Assembly (NCBI RefSeq): GCF_001426435.1
Contig: NZ_LMER01000020.1
Location: 651,985 to 715,984 of the forward strand
Length of the DNA: 64,000 nucleotides
Direction of reading: 5' to 3'
From: Angustibacter sp. Root456
Lineage (GTDB): Bacteria; Actinomycetota; Actinomycetes; Actinomycetales; Angustibacteraceae
Both the position numbers and the translations under genes were made by a program. How positions within the stretch are numbered: position 1 is the stretch's first letter; each line of letters begins with the position of its first letter. Below are positions 36,128 to 42,789 of the stretch, in pieces. The notes beneath the pieces were generated by a model that saw only the letters and a list, made by a program, of their open reading frames with translations, did not search any database and was not told the origin of the DNA.

Positions 36128-37293
36128 TCCATACGGGGGGAACCCGGGGACCGGGACGGGCTCCGGACGGCGCCCCTGGGCACGGCGTGCGGCCGCCCTC
36201 GGCCGGGGGCCGGAGTCCGCAGCGGCCGAGTGCCGGTGGTGGCTACGCAGGCGGCGGGTCGGGGGGCGAGTACGCCGGTGGCGCGGTGCCCGCGACGGGG
36301 CGTCCGCGGCGGCGGCGGCGCGTGCCCGTCAAGACCATCGTGCTGCTGGTCGTGCTCGCGGTCATCGCCTACCCGATCGCCCTGCTCGCCGTCGCCTGGA
36401 CCCACCTCGGCCGGGTCGACGCGCTGCCGGCCGACACCGCCGCGACGCCGGGCCGCACCTACCTGGTCGTCGGCTCGGACTCGCGCAAGGGCCTGACCAA
36501 GGAGCAGGCCAAGCAGCTGCACACCGGCGGCGCCGACGTCGGGCAGCGCACCGACACGATCATGCTGCTGCACGTGCCGGCCGGTGGGGGCCCGACGGTG
36601 ATCATGAGCATCCCGCGCGACAGCTACGTCAAGATCCCCGGCCACGGGCACAACAAGATCAACGCCGCCTTCGCCTTCGGCGGTCCGAAGCTGCTGGCCC
36701 GCACCATCGAGGAGGCCAGCGGAGTGCAGATCGACGACTACGCCGAGATCGGGTTCGGCGGCTTCGCGGCCATGGTCGACGCCGTCGGTGGCGTGAAGAT
36801 CTGCCCCAAGCGCGACATGAAGGACAAGGACGCCGGCCTCAACATCAAGAAGGGCTGCCAGCAGGTCGGCGGCGCCGTCGCGCTGGGCTACGCACGGGCG
36901 CGGCACTCCGACCCCCGCGGCGACCTCGGACGCGTCGAGCGCCAGCGTGAGGTGCTCGCCGCGATCGTGTCGAAGGCGACCCAGCCCTCGACCCTCATCA
37001 ACCCGTTCCGCACGTTCCCTCTCGCGTCGTCCGGGGCCAGTGCGCTGACCGTCGACGAGCACACCGGGCCGGTGGCCCTGGCCCGCTTCGTCTTGGGCAT
37101 GAAGGGCGCAGCCGGGGGCAACGGCCTGTCGATGACCGTCCCGGTGGCCGGCACCGGGAACCGCCCGGGCGCGGGCTCGGTCGTGCTCTGGGACGACGCC
37201 AAGGCCCGCAAGGTGTTCGCCGCCCTCAAGCGCAGCGACACCAAGGCGCTGCGGCCCTACGCCGAGGAGCAGAAGGCCCAGCTCGACAAGTAG
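36082..37293 (+). CDS. LCP-family (LytR-CpsA-Psr) protein
   Basis: A 403-residue LCP protein. These membrane-anchored enzymes attach polymers such as arabinogalactan or teichoic acid to peptidoglycan. A Gly/Pro/Arg-rich cytoplasmic tail (about 1-75) precedes one transmembrane helix (TIVLLVVLAVIAYPIALLAV). The LCP domain shows TYLVVGSDSRKGL, QRTDTIMLLHVP, SIPRDSYVKIPGHGHNKINA and YARARHSDPRGDLGRVERQR, containing the conserved Asp and Arg residues for pyrophosphate and Mg binding. The GTG at 36082 follows TACCCT by six bases, a likely leaderless start; it overlaps the MFS gene by 46 bases. A long frame extending further upstream is out of frame with real coding of the MFS gene. Confidence 0.9.
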   Translation: MADERRPGDDDRTRVIHTGGTRGPGRAPDGAPGHGVRPPSAGGRSPQRPSAGGGYAGGGSGGEYAGGAVPATGRPRRRRRVPVKTIVLLVVLAVIAYPIALLAVAWTHLGRVDALPADTAATPGRTYLVVGSDSRKGLTKEQAKQLHTGGADVGQRTDTIMLLHVPAGGGPTVIMSIPRDSYVKIPGHGHNKINAAFAFGGPKLLARTIEEASGVQIDDYAEIGFGGFAAMVDAVGGVKICPKRDMKDKDAGLNIKKGCQQVGGAVALGYARARHSDPRGDLGRVERQREVLAAIVSKATQPSTLINPFRTFPLASSGASALTVDEHTGPVALARFVLGMKGAAGGNGLSMTVPVAGTGNRPGAGSVVLWDDAKARKVFAALKRSDTKALRPYAEEQKAQLDK

Positions 37294-37311
37294 CCCCCGC
37301 CCGGCCCACCC

Positions 37312-37342
37312 CGTCGTCCGTGATCATGCACGCCAGCGCACC
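37312..37342 (-). repeat. single copy of repeat family T
   Basis: Read on the minus strand it is GGTGCGCTGGCGTGCATGAT followed by CACGGACGAC, one unit of the array seen at 28423. It lies between the convergent LCP and DedA genes. Confidence 0.8.
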
Positions 37343-37374
37343 TCGGGGCCCGGGGTGGCCGCCCGTCGTCCGGG

Positions 37375-38085
37375 TCAGGGACCGGTGACGTCCTCGTCGA
37401 CCACGCGCTGGCGCTCGTGCACCTCGTCGTACCGAGGGTCGCGGCCGTCGTCGCGCGCGGTGGCCTTCGCCCGGCGCCGGTGGAGCAGCCACTCGATGCC
37501 CACCGGCACGAGCGAGACGAGCACGATGGCCAGCAGCATCGACTCGATGTGGCCGCGGACGATCGGGATCGTGCCGAGGAAGTAGCCGAGCAGCGTCACG
37601 CCCACCGCCCAGAGCACGGCACCCAGCCCGCTGTAGGTGTAGAAGCGGCGGCGGTCCATGCGCCCGACCCCGGCGACGAGGGTGATGAAGGTGCGCACGA
37701 TGGGGACGAAGCGCCCGAGCACGAGCGCGCGGGGGCCGTACCGGTCGAAGAACGCGTACGTCTGGTCGATGTGCTTCTGCTTCACCAGGCGCGAGCTGGG
37801 GCCGACGATCTTCGGCCCCGCCGCGCGCCCGATCTCGTAGCCGGCCACGTTGCCGCCGAACGCCGCGAGGGTGAGCAGCACCAGCACCAGCCACAGCGGG
37901 TAGTGGATCGTGCCCTCGCTGACGAGCAGGCCCACCGTGAACAGCAGCGAGTCGCCGGGCAGCAGGAAGAAGAACAGGCCGCACTCGATGAACACCACGG
38001 CCATGGCGCCCCACAGAGCCCACGGCCCGAAGCTGTCGAGCAGGTGCTGGGGGTCGAGCCACGAGGGGCCGAGGGTGTGCATCAC
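37375..38085 (-). CDS. DedA family membrane protein
   Basis: A 236-residue DedA protein and the second in the window. Landmarks are FIECGLFFFLLPGDSLLFTVG, FGGNVAGYEIGRAAGPKI and LGRFVPIVRTFITLVAGVGRM. The tail is charged (DDGRDPRYDEVHERQR). It is closer to the classical DedA/YqjA pattern than the copy at 33543. The first codons are GTG-ATG; the GTG follows TACCCT by six bases on this strand. It is divergent from the SpoU gene over about 40 bases. Confidence 0.92.
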   Translation of the reverse strand: MMHTLGPSWLDPQHLLDSFGPWALWGAMAVVFIECGLFFFLLPGDSLLFTVGLLVSEGTIHYPLWLVLVLLTLAAFGGNVAGYEIGRAAGPKIVGPSSRLVKQKHIDQTYAFFDRYGPRALVLGRFVPIVRTFITLVAGVGRMDRRRFYTYSGLGAVLWAVGVTLLGYFLGTIPIVRGHIESMLLAIVLVSLVPVGIEWLLHRRRAKATARDDGRDPRYDEVHERQRVVDEDVTGP

Positions 38086-38124
38086 CCCTCAAGGGTAGGT
38101 GAGTCGCTCGCGTACGCTCGCCGC

Positions 38125-38775
38125 GTGGATCCGACGTCGCGCGACGGCGCAGGTGCGCAGCCCGAAGTCGGCGTCGGCCCGTGGCCCGGCCCGTGGCCGG
38201 ACGACGACCGGTACGACCCCGAGCTGCTGCGGGTGGGGGACGCCCGCAACGTCGTCGACCGCTACCGGTACTGGCGGCTCGAGGCCATCGTGGCCGACCT
38301 CGACACCCGGCGGCACCCCTTCCACGTCGCGGTCGAGAACTGGCAGCACGACTTCAACATCGGGTCGGTCGTGCGGACGGCGAACGCGTTCCTCGCCGGG
38401 GGCGTGCACGTCGTGGGGCGGCGGCGCTGGAACCGGCGCGGTGCGATGGTGACCGACCGGTACCAGCACGTCAGCCACCACGCCGACGTCGACTCGCTCG
38501 TGCAGTGGGCGGCGTCCGCCGGGCCGGACGGCGGGCCGCTGCCGCTGGTGGGCATCGACAACCTGCCCGGCGCGGTGCCGCTCGAGGGGTACCCGCTGCC
38601 GCGCGCGTGCGTGCTGGTGTTCGGGCAAGAGGGGCCGGGGCTCTCGGCGTCCGCGCACGAGGCCTGTGACGTCGTCCTGTCGATCGCGCAGTTCGGCTCG
38701 ACCCGCTCGATCAACGCCGGCGCGGCCGCCGCGATAGCGATGCACACCTGGATCACCCACCACGCCCTCCCGTAG
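38125..38775 (+). CDS. SpoU-type RNA 2'-O-methyltransferase
   Basis: A 216-residue SPOUT-class (TrmH/SpoU) RNA methyltransferase. Motif 1 is NWQHDFNIGSVVRTANAF (Arg in VVRTANAF), motif 2 is VLVFGQEGPGLS, and motif 3 is IAQFGSTRSINAGAAAAIAMH, which form the trefoil knot that binds SAM. The target RNA (tRNA or rRNA position) cannot be read; TrmL and TrmH are both possible. The GTG at 38125 follows TACGCT by six bases, consistent with a leaderless message. Its 3' end is directly before repeat C2. Confidence 0.92.
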   Translation: MDPTSRDGAGAQPEVGVGPWPGPWPDDDRYDPELLRVGDARNVVDRYRYWRLEAIVADLDTRRHPFHVAVENWQHDFNIGSVVRTANAFLAGGVHVVGRRRWNRRGAMVTDRYQHVSHHADVDSLVQWAASAGPDGGPLPLVGIDNLPGAVPLEGYPLPRACVLVFGQEGPGLSASAHEACDVVLSIAQFGSTRSINAGAAAAIAMHTWITHHALP

Positions 38776-38785
38776 GTGGCCCTCT

Positions 38786-38980
38786 TTGGCGCGGTGGCAC
38801 CCTGCGGCCAACCTAGTGAAGCGGGGGCACCCAGTCGCCATCAGCGAATGAAGTAGAGCGCCCCAGTCCCGCCACGCGCTCACCCTGACGCGCGGGGGAA
38901 CTGGGGAAGATCACTGCATCGAGCGATGCCCACTGGGGCACCCCACTGCCATAGGTTGGCCGCAGGGTGCCACCGCGCCA
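38786..38980. repeat. inverted pair of repeat C (C2 forward, C3 reverse)
   Basis: C2 runs 38786-38866 and C3 runs 38901-38980 in reverse. Their outer ends are perfectly complementary over 29 bases (38787-38815 and 38952-38980); both carry GCGCGGTGGCACCCTGCGG or its complement. C3 read in reverse matches copy C1 at 28338 more closely than C2 does. The pair fills the gap between convergent genes. Confidence 0.9.
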
Positions 38981-38994
38981 CACAACGGGAGGGG

Positions 38995-39954
38995 TCAGCG
39001 GGGCCAGATGCGCCGGTGCGTGCGGACGGCGGGTGCCTGGGTCTGCGCCCACACGCGCCGCCAGGGCGCGACGTCGGGCCCGGACGTCGACGGGGTGGCG
39101 CCCGAGGCCGCCCGCCGCTGCGCCTGCCACCAGGTGGTGGCGTCCTCGTCGATGAGCTGGCTCACCGCCGCCTCGACGCGCGCACCGAGCTCGCGCGGAC
39201 CCTCGCCGTCACCCGGCCGCAGCGGCTCGCCGAAGCGCACGGTCACCGGGGGACGCCCCGGCACCGGCCACCCGCGCCCGCGCGGCATGGCCGCGAACGA
39301 GCCGCGGATGCCGATCGGCACGACCGGCACCTGGTGCTGCACCGCGAGGTACGCCGCACCGTGCCGGAAGCGGCGCGTCCAGCCGTCGGGCGAGCGGGTG
39401 CCTTCGGGGAACACCACGACGCTCCAGCCCTCGTCGAGCAGCGAGCCGGGCGTCGACGACAGCGAGCCGGAGCGGCGCTCGATCGGGAAGGTGTTGAAGA
39501 CCATCGCCGAGCCCGTGGCCCGCCACCAGGTGTCGAAGAAGTAGTCCGCCGCTGCCGCCACCGCGGTGTGCCGGCGCCACGCGTGCGGCAGCGAGCACAA
39601 GATCAGCGGGGTGTCGAGGTGCGAGGTGTGGTTCGCCACGAAGACGACCGGGCCGTGCACGCGGTCGAGGACGTCGAGCCCGTGCACGGTCGGCCGGATC
39701 TCGTGGCGCAGCAACGGGGCCAGCCCGAACCGCTGGATCCCGTCGCGCACTGCCACCGCCGCCGGCCGGCGTGCCCACTCCGTGGGGAACGGCTCGCTCG
39801 TCTTCGCCGGCACGAAGGGCTCGGCCGAGCGCGGCACCATCTGCCGCCGCCCCCAGCGCCAGCCCTTGGCGACCATGCGGACGTCGGCGCGCGCGCCGCG
39901 CAGCAGCTCGCCCGAGAGCACGTGGCGGGTGACGTGGGCGACCGGACCGCTCAT
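38995..39954 (-). CDS. PlsC-type acyltransferase
   Basis: A 319-residue 1-acylglycerol-3-phosphate acyltransferase-like protein. The HX4D catalytic motif is NHTSHLD, block II is FNTFPIERRSG, block III is VVFPEGTRSPDG and block IV is VPVVPIGIRG. These enzymes move an acyl chain from acyl-CoA or acyl-ACP to a lysophospholipid or another alcohol at the membrane. It has an N-terminal extension of about 70 residues. Its ATG overlaps the LarA-like gene stop by four bases, so it is the last gene of a four-gene coupled operon with an acyl reductase, which points to a lipid product. Confidence 0.9.
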   Translation of the reverse strand: MSGPVAHVTRHVLSGELLRGARADVRMVAKGWRWGRRQMVPRSAEPFVPAKTSEPFPTEWARRPAAVAVRDGIQRFGLAPLLRHEIRPTVHGLDVLDRVHGPVVFVANHTSHLDTPLILCSLPHAWRRHTAVAAAADYFFDTWWRATGSAMVFNTFPIERRSGSLSSTPGSLLDEGWSVVVFPEGTRSPDGWTRRFRHGAAYLAVQHQVPVVPIGIRGSFAAMPRGRGWPVPGRPPVTVRFGEPLRPGDGEGPRELGARVEAAVSQLIDEDATTWWQAQRRAASGATPSTSGPDVAPWRRVWAQTQAPAVRTHRRIWPR

Positions 39955-41531
39955 CGCACGTCCGCGATCAGGTGCGGAGGGTTGCGCAGGTAGGTGATCG
40001 ACGGCGATCGGCCCACCGTGCTCGACGCCATCTCGAGCGCGTCCTGCAGGGAGGACGCCGCCCGGAACCCCATGCGCTCCACGGCCTTGCGGTTCGCGCC
40101 CACCCAGATCACGTCGCCGACGTGGTCCATCGCGTGCGCCGCCCAGTACCACATGTAGAACGGGTGGACGCCGTGGTAGGCGTGCGACGTCCGGTACAGG
40201 TGGATGTACCAGGGGTCGGTGGCGTACTGCTCCTCGAACTTCGCCTCGATGACCGCGGGGTCCGTGGACGACGTCAGCACCTCTTCGTAGAAGTCGACGT
40301 AGCTCGGGTGGTGAAGCTGGTTGAAGTCCGGCTCGACCGGGTGGTACAGGATCACCGCGCCGCCCTTGCGGACCACGGGCTGACCTCGGTAGCTGTTGAA
40401 GTAGTAGCCGAGCCCCATGCACGTGGCGAGGATCGGGTTCATCACCGAGTTGACGTTGTAGGGCCCGAGGTAGGGGACGCCGAGCACGAGGACGTCGCTC
40501 TGCCCCTGCACCTCGACGAGCTGCTGCTCGTGCACCTTCGCCACGGTGAGCTCGTGCACCGCCTCCGTCTCACCGGCGTTCACACCCGTGAGCCCGTACG
40601 GCGCCCGCATGCCCTGGAAGATGTTGTGCGTCAAGCCCTTCGGGGCCAGAGCCAACCCGCGCCGAGCGGCGAGCATGGACGCCTGGTCCTTGACTCCCCA
40701 CTCCCACTCGCGCTTTTGCAGGAACGCGAACTGCGACGGGAAGACGTCGTTGTTGAGCGTCGTCTCGATCGTGAAGATCTTGACGTGGTCGGCCAGCATG
40801 CGACCCATGCGCCAGGCGCTGTGGTGCATCGCCGACTTCGTGTGGTCCATGAACGACCGCGAGTGCACCATCGTGTGGCTGTTGTGGTGATGGCGCAGGC
40901 TCTTGTACGACGCGAGCCCGATCGGCACGGACTTGTGGCCGCCGTCCATGGCCACGAGGTTGACGTTGACGTAGACCAGCAGGTCGCTCTCGGCCGCGCG
41001 ACGGTTGATCTCGACGTCCTCGCCGCGGTCGGTCTGGCCGACGTGCAGCAGGTTGTCCTTGTCCTCGGCGTCGTGGTTGTAGAGGGCGCCCTGGGGGAAG
41101 AACGAGCGGAACACGCGCTCGCCCACGATCTCCTTGAGCTCGGAGGCGGTGAGGCGGCGGTGCAGCGCGTTGGCCGAGATGATCTCGACGTCGTCGACGC
41201 CGGCCTCGGCGGCCATGGTGAGCACCTGCTCGATGATCCGCTGGCGGATGTCGGGTTTCACCATGGGCGGCAACGGCAGCGAGATGTCGTCGAACGCGAT
41301 GGTGAGGCGCATGCCCGGCCGCAGCAGGGTCGGCAGCGGGTCGCTGCCCACCGGCTCGAGCAGCGCGCGGTGGATCGCGCCGTCGACGTCGCGGATGCCC
41401 GGCAGCGACTCCGGCGGGTAGACCACGCGCGTGCCGCGCGGGAACGTCTCGAGGCGGAACCCCTCGCCCTCGTGGACGACGAGCGGCGGCGTGCGGCCGT
41501 CGACCTCCAGCACGAAACCTGGGCGGCTCAC
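39951..41531 (-). CDS. LarA-family (nickel-pincer racemase-like) protein
   Basis: A 526-residue LarA/DUF2088 protein. Lactate racemase LarA of Lactobacillus plantarum uses a nickel-pincer nucleotide bound to Lys184 and swaps hydride on a 2-hydroxyacid. Here IAFDDISLPLPPM holds the N-terminal Asp region, and His124 (NALHRR), Lys200 (DGGHKSVPIG) and His216 lie with the spacing of LarA His108, Lys184 and His200 as I recall them. A counterpart of His174 is not obvious. It is about 100 residues longer than lactate racemase, with extra Trp/Tyr/His-rich C-terminal sequence (YHGVHPFYMWYW). The GTG start has AGGAG ten bases upstream. No cofactor-maturation genes (larB, larC, larE) are in the window. 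Confidence 0.82.
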   Translation of the reverse strand: MSRPGFVLEVDGRTPPLVVHEGEGFRLETFPRGTRVVYPPESLPGIRDVDGAIHRALLEPVGSDPLPTLLRPGMRLTIAFDDISLPLPPMVKPDIRQRIIEQVLTMAAEAGVDDVEIISANALHRRLTASELKEIVGERVFRSFFPQGALYNHDAEDKDNLLHVGQTDRGEDVEINRRAAESDLLVYVNVNLVAMDGGHKSVPIGLASYKSLRHHHNSHTMVHSRSFMDHTKSAMHHSAWRMGRMLADHVKIFTIETTLNNDVFPSQFAFLQKREWEWGVKDQASMLAARRGLALAPKGLTHNIFQGMRAPYGLTGVNAGETEAVHELTVAKVHEQQLVEVQGQSDVLVLGVPYLGPYNVNSVMNPILATCMGLGYYFNSYRGQPVVRKGGAVILYHPVEPDFNQLHHPSYVDFYEEVLTSSTDPAVIEAKFEEQYATDPWYIHLYRTSHAYHGVHPFYMWYWAAHAMDHVGDVIWVGANRKAVERMGFRAASSLQDALEMASSTVGRSPSITYLRNPPHLIADVR

Positions 41532-41583
41532 GAGCTTCTCCTAGCGTTGTGCGACAAGCGGTTCGTCGGGTGGTCAGTGGTGC

Positions 41584-42789
41584 TCACGCGCGGCTCCGGA
41601 CGTCGAAGCAGACCTTCACGGTGCCGAGCCGGCCGGCGGACTGGGCGTGGTCGAGCGCCTCGCGCCAGCGGTGCAGCGGGTAGCGGCCGCCGACGACGTC
41701 GTCGAGCGGTGCCTCCTGCGCCAGCTGGATCGCGACGTCGAAGGCGTCGCCCGTCGAGGCGTACGTCCCCGCGACCTCCAGCTCGCGGAACCACGCCGGC
41801 GACAGGTCGGCGGCCGACGGCATGCCCGAGAGCACGACACGCCCGCCCGCCTTGGTCGAGCGCAGCACGGTGTCGAGGGACGACGTCGAGCCCACCGCGT
41901 CGATGCCGACGTCGACGCCCCCCAGCAGCATCTCGGTGGCGCCGCTGAGGCGGGACGCCGGGCCCGGAAGCCCTTCTGGCGCAACGCGAAGGGCGCGCGT
42001 GGTGCGCCGTACGGCACGCATGGCCTCGTTGGGAGCGGCGACGTCGCTCGCGCCGAACGCTCGCGCGAGCTGCTCCTGCCGGCCGTGCTTGGCGATGACC
42101 GTGATGCGTCCGGCGTCGGTGAGGTGACGCAGGGCCAGGACGGCGAAGAGGCCGACCGCGCCCGCGCCCGAAACCAGCACGCTGCCACCGGCCGGCACCT
42201 GCGCCCTGCGAGCGAGCTGCACCGCGCAGGCGAGCGGCTCCACGAGCACGGCCCGCTCGTCGGAGAGGCCGTCCGGCACCGGGTGCAGCTGCGAGCGGTG
42301 CACGGTGAGGCGCTCGCCCCAGCCGCCGCCGGTGTCGCGGCAGAAGCCGGTCTGCAACCCGGGGGAGACGTGGCCCACGGTGACGTGGTTGCACAGGTTG
42401 GTGCGCCCGGTGCGGCACGGCTCGCACGGCTCGACCCCGCGGGCGGCGCACGCGAGCACGGGGTCGATCACCACGCGCGTGCCCCGCGGGAGGTCGTCGC
42501 AGTCCTCGACCAGCTCGCCGACGATCTCGTGCCCCGGCACGAACGGCATCGACACCAGCGCCGAGAAGTACAGCGAGGTGGACCCGGTCACCGCGCCCAG
42601 GTCGGACCCGCAGATCCCCGACAGCAGCGGACGCACCTGCGCCCAGCCCGCACGCCGCACCACCGGCTCGTCGCGCGTCACCAGCCGCACCGGAGCCATC
42701 GGCCCCACGAGCAGGCCGGGCACGCGACCACCCACCGCCTTCGCCGCGGCGTACCGCGGGATCGAGCGGAACATCTCGAGCGCCAGCAT
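41584..42789 (-). CDS. zinc-dependent alcohol dehydrogenase (MDR)
   Basis: A 401-residue medium-chain dehydrogenase. The catalytic zinc region has SGICGSDLG and FVPGHEIVGEL. The structural zinc lobe has four Cys in ACAARGVEPCEPCRTGRTNLC, read as C-A-A-R then C, C and C. The nucleotide site is VLVSGAGAVGLFAVLAL. Insertions around residues 255-290 are unusual. The start is the ATG at 42789, which overlaps the stop of the acyl reductase gene by one base (TGATG); a longer frame upstream is inside that gene. In the operon it could oxidise or reduce the long-chain alcohol/aldehyde made by the reductase. The substrate is not known. Confidence 0.88.
   Translation of the reverse strand: MLALEMFRSIPRYAAAKAVGGRVPGLLVGPMAPVRLVTRDEPVVRRAGWAQVRPLLSGICGSDLGAVTGSTSLYFSALVSMPFVPGHEIVGELVEDCDDLPRGTRVVIDPVLACAARGVEPCEPCRTGRTNLCNHVTVGHVSPGLQTGFCRDTGGGWGERLTVHRSQLHPVPDGLSDERAVLVEPLACAVQLARRAQVPAGGSVLVSGAGAVGLFAVLALRHLTDAGRITVIAKHGRQEQLARAFGASDVAAPNEAMRAVRRTTRALRVAPEGLPGPASRLSGATEMLLGGVDVGIDAVGSTSSLDTVLRSTKAGGRVVLSGMPSAADLSPAWFRELEVAGTYASTGDAFDVAIQLAQEAPLDDVVGGRYPLHRWREALDHAQSAGRLGTVKVCFDVRSRA

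Noticed and set aside
38786-38980. Ordinary intrinsic terminator between convergent genes
   Set aside because: The 29-base arms are 136 bases apart and are parts of a dispersed ~80-base repeat with a copy at 28338, so a terminator alone does not explain it.
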